Positions 20,871 through 32,634 of a stretch of 64,000 nucleotides of DNA are shown here, one piece after another; position 1 is the first letter of the stretch, and the number at the start of each line of letters is the position of its first letter. Below the pieces are notes generated by a model. It did not search any database. It had not been told where the DNA came from and was given only the letters and a program-made list of their open reading frames with translations. Location of the stretch: positions 124,001 to 188,000 of the forward strand of contig JAAKBF010000343.1 in assembly GCA_012656075.1 (NCBI GenBank), given 5' to 3'. A program made the translations under genes and the position numbers. Origin of the DNA: Phytophthora hibernalis (Eukaryota; Oomycota; Peronosporomycetes; Peronosporales; Peronosporaceae).

Positions 20871-21015
20871 CCTACTTGCTGCCTTGGCCTCGATCTCAGC
20901 CAGCCACATGCATTGACCAATGGCATTGCAGACCGGAACGGTTCAGCCTTAACCGTTTCACACGGTCCCAATGTAATATGCGAACCGTGCATGAGCGGGG
21001 CACAGATGTTCAACA
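20870..21015 (-). repeat. Start of a Copia 3' LTR (far end unresolved)
   Basis: Immediately downstream of the Copia pol stop, the minus strand has a purine-rich run (GGTGAGTGGGAG) followed by TGTTGAACATCTGTGCCCCG. This is the expected order of polypurine tract and LTR start (TG). I cannot place the other LTR end and see no second LTR. Confidence 0.5.
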
Positions 21016-21028
21016 CTCCCACTCACCG

Positions 21029-22140
21029 CTACTGCACGGTGACCTTGTCCTTGATGCCAGTAGCCCCACGCAGGTACTTCAATGTCTTGGTCCCGAGTCC
21101 CTTCGTCAGCATGTCAGCCAGTTGATGCTTGGTGTCGACGTAGTCCACCTTGATCGTTCCGCGTTCCACGTTCTCGAGGATGAAGTGGTGGCGTATATCC
21201 ACATGCTTCGTCCGTGCGTGATATCCAGCGTTGCATGCCAATGCAATGGCACCTTGGTTATCCTCCCAGACAAGCGTTCCTCCCACTTGCTCGCGACCCA
21301 TGACCTTTAGCATAGCACGAACCCAAAGCACCTCTTGTGTGCACAGGCTCAGAGCCATGTACTCAGCTTCCGCAGAGCTGAGTGCAACCGTCCTCTGGTA
21401 CTTCGACTTGAATACCACTGGAGCGTTCCCAATCATCACCATGACCCCGACACGGAGCGTCTGTCGTCAATGTTGCCGCCCCAGTCAGTGTAAGTAAACA
21501 CTTCGGCCGAAGCGTTCCCGGAGCCACCTTGATACTCGATGCCATGTTCACGAGCCGTCTTGAGGTACCGAAGAACTCGAATAGCTGCCTTCCAGTGTTG
21601 CACACCTGGGTTCTCGAGAAACGCGACAACTGCGTCACCACATACGCTATGTCCGGTCGGGTACATGTCGTGATGTACATCAGACATCCGATGGGCGAAC
21701 GGTAGGGTCTTGACCTCATTTCGAACTGTTCCTCATCCGTACTTGGCGACAGCAGCTTCGACAACTTCACGTTTGAAGCACACGGGTTCTCAACAACCTT
21801 TGTGTTCTGCTGGTTGAAGCGTTCCACCACGTCGTCGATGTAACGAGTTTGCTTAATCATGAGCGTTCCGGCGATCTTGTCGTGGTTGATCTCCATCCCC
21901 AAGATGAACGTCACCGCGCCAAACTCCTTCATCTTGAAAGCGTTCTTGAGCGCGTCCTTGACTTCACGAATCTCATTTGTGGTCTTCGCAGTAATGATCA
22001 TGTCGTTCACGTACAGGCACACATACACGAAACCGTTCCCAGTGCGTTTCACATAGACACATTGGTCCGCACCGCAGCTCTTTAAACCGTTCTGCAAGAA
22101 CACACGATGGATAGTCTTGTTCCAAGCACTTGCTGCGCGC
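21029..22140 (-). pseudogene. Ty1/Copia pol remnant: reverse transcriptase and RNase H
   Basis: The minus strand carries the 3' half of Copia pol. The RT part reads WNKTIHRVFLQNGLKSCGAD and CLYVNDMII; the usual YVDD catalytic motif is YVND, so a metal-binding Asp is lost. Then come FILGMEINHD, YRSPIGCLMYITTCTRPDIA and YVVTQLSRF. RNase H follows: LSSAEAEYMALSLCTQEVLW, WEDNQGAIALACNAGYHART, KHVDIRHHFI and HQLADMLTKGLG. The frame shifts twice between about 21,440 and 21,690. Integrase and gag are absent because the 5' side is joined to Gypsy sequence. Confidence 0.85.
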
Positions 22141-23640
22141 TGCGCAACGGGAGCTGCTGCTCCGACATCGATGTCGCAGATTGCGCCGACGGCCGCTGGT
22201 GGGAGCGCGTTTCCTTTCCCAATCAGGAGGTGCAGATGATCTGCCGCAGACGATCGATCTCCTCGGGGTGTTCGTTTCGGGATCACCCACCTGGATATCC
22301 TCGATCGTGACTTCGTCGGTCGCGGTCACCACCTCCGGCAAGACGGCCATCTTCCTCTCCACATCTTCCGCGAAAAGGTCTCCTCCTTCTAACACACTTC
22401 CTCATCGTCGGCGTTCTCTGGCTTGGAGATCGATGATTTTCCTGGTTGAGACTGAGTCTCCTCTTGATCCGGAGCCGCTTCGACGTCTCCCTCAGCGCTG
22501 TCTGCCGCAGGATTCTTCGCGTCCTGATCGCCTGATTCATCTGCCCACTTCACCCGTTTCGTAACCACCCTCGGTTCGACTTCGACTGGGGTTGGTACCA
22601 TGATCTGGACAACAGCCGGCCTCCTTGTGTTGGAGTCACGTCTCAAGATTTTCGTCGGCGTTTCGTACATCGGCCGGTCCACCATTAGTCCATCAGGTTC
22701 CAGATTCTGATCATCTTCAGGTTGCCTGTCGGTGGTAGCTTGGAATGCCAGGTTCTGCCACTCTGCATACCGTCGCGATCCGACTAGCACAAAACCAGGG
22801 TTCGAGGCACGCGTCCTCCTTCGAGCCACATGACGACACAGGTGTCATCATCCAACGTTACCTCCTGATCGCTGATTTTGAGGTATCGAGTCTTCCCCAG
22901 TCCGGCCACCAAGCTTGTTACCTAGCGCTCGCCTCGAGTAACCCACAACTTCCGGTGGCTCGACAGGATGAAACCTCTCCGGACCTCTATCGATCCTTCA
23001 ACTTCAAGGTTCCAGTATTCTCCCACCACGATCCGCGACACCTTCTCGCTGTAGAGTGGACGTCGACCGGCTAACTGGATTCGTACCTCGTCTGGAAGAC
23101 TCAGGGATCCGTCGGCGAGATCGAGGCGGATGCCCGCCAGCACCATGAAATCCATCCCCAAGATCAAGTCTTGTCCACCGGTTGGCGGGCCGACCCAGAC
23201 ATCAAAATGGTACACCAGCGACCCAGCGAGCGTAATCTTGATTCTGGTAATTCCGTCCGCTCTGTAGGGATTCTTTCCAACTCCTTCACACTCCAACTCT
23301 TGACTGTTGTCCACGTAGCACCCAACCTTACGAGCAAAGGCGGCATCCAAAATGGACACCTCGGCGCCGCTGTCAAACAGCAATGTGGCTTTTTCAACAA
23401 CATTTTCCCACGGCTTTCGCCTGCCGGAACATCTTGTCCGGCACGTGGTACTTCCAATATCCCCGCGATTCATCATGCAAGAGGTCCAGGGCCATCGTCA
23501 CCTCCGATCGTCCGAATTCGTCGACCTGATGGAGGCTGGAGATCGCCATGGTACGTTTGTCATGAAGATCACATGTATTGTCGGTCGGCCGAATCAGCTT
23601 TCTTACATTTATCATCTAACCCACCGTGTGTGTTTGCTTG
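22140..23640 (-). pseudogene. Gypsy pol remnant: retropepsin and start of RT, fused to Copia
   Basis: Reading on the minus strand: a gag-pol linker (ESRGYWKYHVPDKMFRQAK), then aspartic protease (ATLLFDSGAEVSILDAAFAR with the DSG active site, LILGMDFMVLAGIRLDLADG flap region), then an acidic spacer (PGFVLVGSRRYAEWQNLAFQ) and the first residues of a Gypsy RT domain (IGKGNALPPAAVGAICDIDV). Frames change several times. The Gypsy reading ends near 22,145 and Copia RT begins directly. It is a different Gypsy family from the 28-37 kb element, whose protease has DAG. Confidence 0.75.
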
Positions 23641-23820
23641 ACAGCTTCCCGTCGCGCCGCCACAGCTACCGCCGTCTCGTCGAGTTGGGTCGTCACTGCG
23701 AGCTTGTTCGCTCCTCAAGTATCGTCGATCTCCTCGAGCGCTGTTGCAGAAGCGCTGTTCTTACGTCGCTGGACCTCCGCGCTCAAGTTTCTTCGCTCGG
23801 ACTCGCTTAGCGACTCATCG

Positions 23821-26800
23821 ATGGAGTCTCAGGATCTGGTCGACTTGACGAACTCGCTGGGCTCACCGGATTCTTCCGTCGCTGGGTCCAGCCAAGCCCG
23901 TACGCCCGCTGCTGAGGGAGCACACGGTCTTCAACAGGCTGATACTTCGGCTCGGTCGGAGTCGCCGGGCTCATCAGTGGAAATCTCCGGTAGCTCTGCT
24001 ACGCTAGCTGAGTCAGAGGGTGGCTCGGCGAATCTCGCGGCAGGCGATTCCGCTGGTCTCGCTGGGTTCCGTCGAGCTCTCGTTCAGCAGGGAGAAGAGC
24101 AGAGACAGCGTGATGCTTCCCTCGCTCAGCTGGTCTCGTTTTGTTGACCAGTTCTCCTCCATCCGTCGACGCTTCAACTCGCCAGGCCATTGTTGGGGCA
24201 ATATCGCCAGCTTCCATCTTGGCTGCGTTGCAACGTGATGTTGTGCCTCTCCCGGATGTGTCTGCCGAAATCGCCGAGCTTCGTACCAAGCTCGCCAAAT
24301 CTGAGCGAGTGGCCTCTGCTCGGTACAAGAGAATGGAGTCAGCGATCGCTGAGTCAGCCTCCTTACGCCACCAGCTGGGTACGGTCACGAAAGAGCTGGA
24401 AATTTATCGCTCGAGTTATTTACGTTCGACCGAGATAACGGAGTCGTTCAAAAGACGATCGCCCAGCTCACGGCAGAGTCCCGGACCATTATTGCTCAGC
24501 AATGCGACCGGACTCGAGCTGCCGAGGCGACCATTCGGAAGCTTCAGGCTGAGCTCGAGAATCGTGATTGGACGTGTGCGAGCCTGGGTCAGAAGATCAT
24601 TGAGATCAAGGCGGAGTTCACCACTCTTCACGGATTGGCTTCAACATATTATCGCCAACTCCAGGAGGCTACGGTCTTGCTTTGGTCGGGTGGTGATCAC
24701 GCTCTCCGCGAAGCTCGTCGAACGATCGAGTCGTTGCAAGGTACCGTCCTGCGGCAGAAGCGTATTATCGCTCACCGCGGTCGCTACCCCGTATAGACCC
24801 GCACTCGGCTGCCGCTGCTCTGGGTGTATGGATGTCCCGGTCCTGGATCCTATGGATCTCCAAATTAACGCTCGTCCCGAGTCGTTGGAGCTTCGTTCTT
24901 CACGTCGGCCCTGTGAAGTTACCCTCTCTCTTCGCCCAGCGAACTCGTCGAGCGGAGTATCTTCGGGCTCGGCGATTTCAACTTCGACGAGCTCGACTAA
25001 TGTTACCCCGACGAGCGCAGCGTTGGTGGTTTCTCTGACTTCCTCTGCGGTCTCACCTGTGTCTTCGTCGAGTTCTTCACACCGCAAGCGATCTAAGTCG
25101 GAGTCGCGCCACCGGAGACACCGTTCGGTCTCTCAGCTAAGGAGCGCACCATTGAAGACATTGACTCCAGCCGAACGCCTCCGTCGGTATTCTAACCCAG
25201 CAAATCCGACGGCGGCCGGCCCCCGACATAGCCGTTCTAAGAGTGTTTCTCGCGGCGAGTTTGAGCGTCCCGTACCTGGCGAGGAGGGTTTCGACGCATC
25301 GACGACTTTGCTCCGAGCGGAAGTGGTCGCTGAGCACGCGCCTTCGCTGCCTATTCCAGGGCGGCGCCGCCTCTGCTCCCGGCGGCTGGTCTTAGCCGCG
25401 CCAATTCGAGTGGCTATTCTCCTGAGCGACACTCGCTGAGTCCTCCCACGACGAGGTTCCGGCCGAAGTTAATGAGGCTGAGGCTCACGTCGACGAGTCA
25501 CCAGATCTTGGGGCAGACTCGTCGAGCTCCGTTGCTCTGGACTTGGCGAGATCGTCAGCCGTTCTGGTGAGTTTATCTTTGGCCACGAGCTCTTCACTCG
25601 GTCGTATAAGTTCTTCGCCGAGTCCAGCATCTGGATATGTGGCCTCTACTGACTCGTCGATAGAGTCGGCTCCAGCCGTAATCTCATCGAGTTCGTCAAC
25701 TTCCGTAGCGACTCCTTCGCTGAGTTCCGTAGTCTCCGTTCCAGCTTCGACTAGCCCCACGGTGCCTCTTTCTCTCGGCTCTCCTCGACGTCGCCCTTCT
25801 CGAGCAGCAGCAAAGAATTCTGCTTGCATTACTCAGGCTGTTCTCGCCGAGTTGGACGTTCTTGGCGAAGATGCTTTGGATGATTCGCCCAGTCCAGCTT
25901 CGCCGAAGGTTACGGGATCCATCCCTTCTGGTGATTTCGAGCTTGGAGTCCCGCCGAGTCAGACCAGTGGTTCGCTGTCTACTTCTCAGCCGTCACCAGT
26001 TGGTTATCCTCTGAGCTCATCGAACGGGATGTCTCATCGAGATTTTCTTATGGACGTCGAAGCTGAGGATAGCTGTTCATCGACAGCTAGCACCGTGGTC
26101 CTCACGGACCGGGCACCTCCACGCAGCAAGCTACAGAGCTATGCCGATGCTCGTCGAAAAGCTCCACATTCTGTCAAGCGAGGAAGTGCACCGGCTCCTC
26201 GATCGAAGGGTTCGTCGAAGAAGCGAGCAGCTCCTAAGTCTTCTCGCCAGACTACCAAGAAAGCCAAGAGCTCGTCGATCGTCGCTGATTCTGGTCCCAA
26301 GTCGTCGAGCAAGGTTGTTCCGGTTTCTCAGGCAGCCAAACCTAAAGCTTCAGGCACCAAGACGGCACGAGCAACGGCTCCTGTCACCAAGTCGCCTGCG
26401 AAGGGCAAAGCACCGGTTGTTTCCAAGCGTTCGACAGGTTCTAACTCATCGAAATCGTCCAAGAAGCCTCCAAGCGTCCTTCGCCAAGTCAGCCTCCGAC
26501 GACTCCTGGTATGGTGGAATTGCCTGCATCGTTGAAGCTTTCAATCGCAACACTGCGTGCTTGTGCGGAACAGGCTGTTGCGAGCGAGGCCCGGGGGACT
26601 CCTTCGATGCGTCAGACTCGCAGCGTGGAGTTCTTCCATTATGGGTCCGCTCGTTGCTGGGCGAAAATGTTGGCATGTCGTTCCCCGGTCAAGATGCTGG
26701 ATATCGGAGGCAAGTCTAGTGTGGCTCCGACGCCAACTACTCTCGATGGGCTTCGGAAGTGGATGGATGTGTTTAATCCGTCTCATCCATGCCAACAAGT

Positions 26801-27596
26801 CCTCGCCAAGTTCCCGGAGACTCCTATTTTCGTCTCGGCGAGCGAGATTGACGCCGCCCGCCAACGTCTGCATTCCAAGAAGAAGTCGGCTAAATCGACG
26901 ACTCCGTTGATGATCGTTTGCGACGCTTGGGCTCGTTTCTTGGGCGATAGTCGGAAATTCGACGAGTCGCAACCTCACGATTCTCGTACCAAGATTTTCG
27001 TGGCTCTCTGGGAGAGGAACCACTGGATCGTGGATTCAAGTGTCTTGTTGGGTTTGCATCCAGACCTGAACCCAAGCTCGCCTGTGTCGGAGTTCGCCGC
27101 CATCCACGAGTTGTGGGCAGTGTATACTCTTGAGCGCAAACGCCGAGGCGACCTGTTGCGGATCGTCATGAAGTTTTACGAGGAGGCTCTCCGAGTTGCG
27201 GCCAGTTCTCGCTCAGCTCAAGGTCCTTCGCCGAGGCACGACTCCGAACTCTATTTTGAGCCTACGGTCCCCACGTATTCGTTGATTAACCAGCCCATGT
27301 TCCCGTCTCGTTCGAATTGGCTCGCTGAGCTCAAGGACTTGGACGTTCGAGAGCCCTGGCGAGTGTGGTGGGTGACTCGTCCAGAGTTACACCCATACAA
27401 CACGTGTTTTCGTCCGCGCAATCCCGAGTTCCCGGTATTTGCCCCTGGGGACTTTTCCGTGGGCGACGTCGAGAGGACTTTGCAGGAGGACACTGATCCC
27501 AACGAGCGAGAACCTCCGGCTTGTGACGAGAATGGTCAGCATCCGGCTAATCGTACCGGTCTTCGCATTTTCGAGCAAATTTTCGAGGAGGCCTAA
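23821..27596 (+). pseudogene. Large Ser-rich coiled-coil protein encoded opposite to the Gypsy element
   Basis: A plus-strand coding region begins at an ATG at 23,821 (MESQDLVDLTNSLGSPDSSV) and ends with TAA at 27,594-27,596. In order it shows a disordered Ser-rich N-terminus, a coiled coil (AEIAELRTKLAKSERVAS near 24,265, then AAEATIRKLQAELENRDWTC and ARRTIESLQGTVLRQKR in another frame), a Ser/Arg region with nuclear-localisation-like RKRSKSESRHRRHRS, a Lys/Pro/Ser region, and a globular C-terminus of about 360 residues (from 26,511, including VCDAWARFLGDSRKFDE, ALWERNHWIVDSSVLLGLHP and EPWRVWWVTRPELHPYNTCF). At least three frameshifts (near 24,145, 24,440 and 26,480) break it; intact it would be about 1,250 residues. 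I know no domain for it. It shares the dense CGCYGAGT octamers with the Gypsy element next door, so it is probably cargo of that element or a relative. Confidence 0.6.
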
Positions 27597-28078
27597 GGAG
27601 TTGTTTCGCTGAGACTCCCAGTTCGCCCAGTTGCAGTTTTCGATGAGTCTTGGTAGTTGTTTCTTTTTCTTCATGTAGTCCGTACTCATCCATCTCGTAA
27701 TATCAAAATATAAGTTGACGCAGTAGCTTTTGCTCACTCGACCTGCCTGCTTGTCTTCACAGGTCGGTGGTATTTTGTCATATGCAATAGCTTTTAATAC
27801 TCGTCTGCAACTTGCACCATTTGCAGACGCTTTTCACGTTTCTTTTGTCGAAGATAGTCGAAGAGAATACCTCCACACGATAAATTCGACAGTGGTTCAC
27901 AGCTGGGTTCGTCATAGCCTACCCATTTTACCAGAAACCGTCGCTGGGCTCGATCCGTACTCGTCGAGAGCGGTGTTTCGTCCCTAAGGATGGCTTCGAC
28001 TTCATATCGACCAGTTCATTCGTCAGGTTCCCAACTGTTTTCTGGCAGCAGTTCCTCGTCGAAATCCAATCGATCGGT
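27597..28078. other. Spacer between opposite-strand gene and Gypsy pol 3' end
   Basis: No coding sequence is recognised. Two genes converge here: the plus-strand Ser-rich gene ends at 27,596 and the minus-strand pol ends near 28,079. It contains GTTTCGCTGAGACTCCC near 27,603, one of the dispersed octamers. No LTR-like sequence matching 36,160-37,141 is present. Confidence 0.5.
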
Positions 28079-29330
28079 TTAGCTGAGCCCTTTTACTAGC
28101 GAAGTCGTAGGCCTTTCGCCGAGCTCGGTCACTTTCTTTAGTCTGAAAACGTGGACTACTGGATAGAACCGGTAGCCGCTCTTGTCTGGCAGCTCCAGCT
28201 CGTAGGCGAACTCCTCGATCTTCTGCTTGATCCGGAACTGGCCGTGCCATCGATTGGATAGTTTCTTCTTCAGGCCTGGTTTGACACGCTCCATGAACAG
28301 CCAGACTTGGTCTCCAGAGACTGTTTTGAATCGGCGAGTCCGTCGCTATTGTTTGCTTCAGCTGTCTCCTCGCGTGTCGAGTCATTCGGTATGGCTCTCT
28401 GTTCGCTCCGACTCAGCGAGTCGTTGTGTTCCTTTGCTCGCCGGGTCTTTTCCTTTAGCTGGTACTCATAGGCTAGTTTGAGCGCTATCTCCTGTTGTCG
28501 GTTAGCTTCTCGACGCCATTTTGTGGCTTTCGCTGAGGTGGTTTGTTTCGCTGAGTCTTTCGAGACTCGGCGAATGGAGAATGTCATCGATTTGAGTGTT
28601 GACTGGGCGTCCCAACCGTGCACTAAGTAGAATGGCGTTTCTCGCAGTCGAATCCCTCGAATTGTTGATGGCATAGACTAGTTTCTCAGCGATGTCGTCC
28701 CAGTCAGCTTGAAGCGGGTCTTCCACGTAGACACGCACCGTTTGGATCATGGTCTTCACACTACGTTCTTGCTACCCGTTCGCTTGTGGTCGGTACCTCA
28801 GTGTAGCTTGAGACCTAGACTGCATCATCTCCGAGAAAGTCTGCAAGACTTCGCTCATAAATCTTGGGTTCGGATGAGCGATGGTGCGCCAAATCGACGG
28901 AATATGCACTCTTCAAATGCTTTAGCCACTTCGAGCGCCCCAGTATCGCCCATCGCCTTAGCGATGACAAACCCGGTGAGGTGATCTTGGAATAGCAGGA
29001 GAGCCGTGTTTCCTCGCTGAGTTTTCGGCAAGGGTATAACGAAGTCCATCGACACAATCTGGAAAGGTCGATCGGAGACGACGTTACCTGGCGAATATCC
29101 ACGAAGTTGAGGCTTGCTCTTACTGGTGTTGCGATCTTCACAGGCTTGCACATGCTTGACCACATCAGCATACAGACCGATCCAATAGTAATCGGCCTTC
29201 ACTCGGTGATAAGTCCTGACGATGCCTTGATGTCCTCCTTCGATGGAGTTATGGCAATTCGCCAAGATTTCGTCGATGAGTGTAGTTGGCACTACCATTC
29301 TTAGCGTCGTGTCGTGCTTGTCGGGTCTAC
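28079..29330 (-). pseudogene. Gypsy integrase with chromodomain-like C-terminus
   Basis: The minus strand encodes the zinc-binding HHCC region (EGGHQGIVRTYHRVKADYYW, then VQACEDRNTSKSKPQ, where one Cys of the motif appears altered). The catalytic core follows: IVSMDFVIPLPKTQRGNTAL (first Asp), RFGAPSLIRTQD (second Asp) and ANG-stop-QERSVKTMIQT (third acidic residue), with a TAG at about 28,777 where Gln is expected. The DNA-binding tail (DWDDIAEKLVYAINNSRDS, ETPFYLVHGWDAQS) shifts frame. At 28,079-28,294 a chromodomain-type end reads VKPGLKKKLSNRWHGQFRIK and YRFYPVVHVFRLKKV. The protein is broken, so it cannot act. Confidence 0.85.
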
Positions 29331-29331
29331 C

Positions 29332-30330
29332 TCACTCTCTGCGACGGCTCATGTAACATAGTAGGCCGTCCTCGCTGAGTACAAAATTATCGGCAACTTT
29401 GCCGGCGTCGCCGGCTCTTCGCCGAGTGAGCTCATCGAATTCACCTCGCAAATATTTCTTCAGGTCAGACCATCGACATTCTTCGTCTTGTGCCGTTGAT
29501 ATCCGGCCTCGTCGCTCAGCTTGGACCACTAGAGGGTTGACGTCTTCAGCACTTGGTAATTCCTGACGTTATGAGCAAGCTCTGCCCTGTTCTACTACTC
29601 GCTGAGCGTCTGGAGGTTGGTCCTCCATTTCGACCTCGTCGACAGGGCTATCATTGTCGAGTAAACTCGGCGAATCGGATTCTACCGGCACGTCGGGTGC
29701 CGGTTCGCTCGCTGGGTCTTGTCCTTCGTCTTCGGCGAATCGAACTCGGCGAACTGGTTGAGTTTGACTTCCAGTAATCGCTGAGACTTTAGGAGGGCCT
29801 TCTTCTGCTTCCTTCGTCGGGCTTTCCTCGATGTACAGCTTTTCTTGTATTCGGTTCAACGTCTTTAGTTCAGCTTTGCGGTCACCGCTAAGAACGACAC
29901 GCCCAGCTTTCGCTTCTAGAGCTTCCGTGGCTAACGTATCCGCTGCTGAGTTGTTGCACCGGACTACGTGGAGGTAACGTACGGAGTTGAGGCGATCGAT
30001 GAGTTCCTTGTGGCGTGCCAACTGAATTTGCAACGTCTCCTTCCTGCATGCGATCACCCCCATGGATTGCTGGATTGCGAGCCTGGAATCGCCGACTATG
30101 ATAAGGTGGGTGATGCCCCGGTCAAGGGCCGCGATTACGCCGTTATTCATTCCGGAGTACTCGGCGATATTGACCGTGGTTTCCAAGAGGTGAGCACTCG
30201 CAGCGATCACAATGTCCCACATCGGCAACCGCCACAAGATCCACGAGCAACTACATACTTCTCCGTCTTCTCCGACCCGTCGAATGACAGGACGTATCCT
30301 ACAAAGTCGTGTGGTACGTGCGCATATAGC
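29332..30330 (-). pseudogene. Second (plant/archaeal-type) RNase H domain of the Gypsy pol
   Basis: Between RT and integrase the minus strand encodes an RNase HI domain of the type acquired by oomycete Gypsy elements. The four acidic positions can be found: YVLSFDGSEKT (first Asp, near 30,290), AEYSGMNNGVIAALDRG (Glu), LIIVGDSRLAIQQSMG (Asp) and NNSAADTLATEAL (last Asp). A frameshift separates the first from the rest. An acidic spacer follows, leading into integrase. In such elements this domain adds to or replaces the original retroviral-type RNase H, which is badly decayed here just upstream (30.4-30.8 kb). Confidence 0.7.
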
Positions 30331-30376
30331 AATTCTGGGTCCAGGCGGGCAGTCGCCGAGTTCTTAGATGGTGATG

Positions 30377-32610
30377 CTATGTGTCGTCGAGTCCAATGTG
30401 TGGAGTGATAGAGGCTTGCAGCAGCTGAGCGAATTCGATATCCCGCTCTCGCACCCGTTTAATTTTCAAGTGGTACGGTGAGAGCAGGACAGCGAAGCTC
30501 ACTGGTCGTCCGTACAATGTCTTCGACGAGAACACCCACTCTAACGTGGAGAACCGGGTGTAGACATGGATTGTCTTGCCCGCCCCCAACGTATAGGATA
30601 TTTTCAGTAGTTAAAGCAACGCAAGCACTTCACGCTCGGCTGGGTGGTAGTTGGCCTTGCTTTCTTTTAGCACTCTGCCACAGAAACGGACTGGGTGCAG
30701 TTTCCCATCATGCATTTGCAGCAGGGTGCTACTCAACGCCCAGTACCATGACATGGACGTCTTTCGCTGAGTCGAAATGCCTTAGAATAGGCGCTTCTAT
30801 CACCTTCCGCGTTAGCTCAGCGAATGAAGCTCTCGCGGTCGATAGGTCGCTTCCACTGCCGAAGTCATCTTCTTTGAGCTGATAAAGCACTGCTCCATAC
30901 AACGCCAAGTTTTGGATGAACCGGCTGTAGTAATTGAGTGCGCCAAGGAATGCCTGCATCCCTTTAGACGACGGGAATGGAAGCTCAGCGATCGTGACCA
31001 GCTTCTTGGGATCCGCGGCAATTCCGTCCGCTGTCACTTTGTGGGACAAGAAGTCGACCATCGGCTGGACAAAATGCTTTTGGTGAAGCTCACACTGATT
31101 CTGCACTCGGTGAATCGGTGTAGCAACCGGTCGAGCGTGTTGAGGCACTCGTCGAATGTTGCACCGCCAAAGCAAATATCGTCGACAAACGACCAACGAC
31201 CACAGGCCGGAATCAACTGTGACTCGTCTGGTTCACCCGTACTGAACATGTCATTCTCAGGGCTGTTGACGAGCTCTTGCAGCGGGTCAGACTCATCGAG
31301 AGATCGGTAGTCGTCTTCAAATTTGGTGCTTAGACTCATCGAATCGGCCCTAGCGTTAGCCGGGGTGGTCGTTGCTTTCGCTGAGCAATTGCTGCAGTCT
31401 CAGCGAGTCGCATCTTCCCGGCGAATGTAGCCCAGCCACCACTCGGTTGCACGTAGCCCCAGAGAGCATTGTCGATGAGTCGCTGATAAATCATGTGCGC
31501 ATTTTTAAGCCCAAACGGCATGCGCAACCACTCGAAGTGCCCGAGAGAACACACAAAAGCTGAAATTTCACGAGCTCGTCGAGTCATCATTACAGCCCAG
31601 AATCCACTAGCAGCATCGAGGGAACAGAACCGTAAATAGTTCCCGAGTTCCGTCAGCAAGTCGTCGACTAGAGGCATTGCGTGTTCCATGCTAACCGTAA
31701 TTGCGTTTACCAGCTTGTAGTCGATGCAAAGCCTAATGTCGACACCGTTTTTTAATGACAATCACGATTGGCGAGGCCCAAGGGCTCTTCAAAATGACAC
31801 GAGCCCTGCCTGAAGAAATGCTTTCAAAAGCTCACAAAGTTTGCTCAAGTTCTTCAGTGGCACTCGCCGAGCTCTTTGCTTGATGGGTTCGTCCCCTTGG
31901 ACGTCGATATCGCAGACCACATCGTATGCCGGTGGTGGAGCGCATTTCCACTCGAGATCATGATATTTTCATGCCATTTCAAGGTTTCGACGAGCTTCTG
32001 TTGCTGTCGGACATCGTGCGCTGGAGATATAACGTTGTCGCTTTCGTAGTCTAGTTTCGTTGATAACGATTCCGTCAGGTCAGGCAAGAAGGCGAGCTCA
32101 TGGGCGTAATCTGTTAGACTCTCATTGTTCGACAAATGTTCAAACTCGGCGAGTTCTGACCCGTCTTCGAGGACGACGTCAGCCGTCGAGAGGTACGTCT
32201 CGAGTTCTTCGGCGGCCGCGAGAAACCGCAACCGAAGGTCTTCGATTGGATTTGGGCTCAATGGAGTATCCGAAATCTCCAATTCTCCCGATTCGACGAG
32301 ACCTGGCTTCAGTCCAGGAGTATGTCGGTCTGGCTGTTGTTCGCCGGGGTCCCACTGGTCACCCCTGTCCATTTTGGTGGAACATCTTTTCTGATGTCCT
32401 TCGCTTTGTACAGTGGCTATCGACGAGTCTTGCTGATCCAATGGCAGCAGCTGCCCGTCACTCCTTTCCTTTTCCGTTATGTCGATTAGAGGATCGACAG
32501 TTTTGGTTTTCAAAATGGTTGAGTTGTCAGGGTTCGGCGGGTCTTCCTCCATGGCCTCACTCGGAGGTATTTCTCCGTTCGCTGAGTTAATTACACCCGT
32601 CGGATCTTCG
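30377..32610 (-). pseudogene. Gypsy reverse transcriptase and decayed original RNase H
   Basis: RT motifs on the minus strand in order: ISSGNAL (start of RT domain near 31,950), NGVDIRLCIDYKLVNAI, RFCSLDAASGFWAVMMTRRA, GHFEWLRMPFGLKNA, WSFVDDICFGGATFDECLNT (catalytic FVDD), LVTIAELPFPSSKGMQAFLG, ALNYYSRFIQNLA and ILRHFDSAKDVHVMVLGVE (start of tethered RNase H). Frameshifts occur near 31,950, 31,790 and 31,750, another near 31,340 and more beyond 30,740. A long acidic N-terminal extension (31,854-32,552) precedes RT. The catalytic Asp pair is intact but the frame is not. Confidence 0.85.
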
Positions 32611-32634
32611 TCGAGCTCGTCGACTTCTAGCGAT

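Noticed and set aside
23551..23641. Apparent intron (GTACGT donor, CTAAC branch point, ACAG acceptor) linking upstream plus-strand codons to the Ser-rich gene
   Set aside because: The upstream plus-strand frame is the complement of Gypsy protease codons, and the Ser-rich gene has its own ATG at 23,821. The splice-like words are probably coincidence, although RNA data could reopen this.
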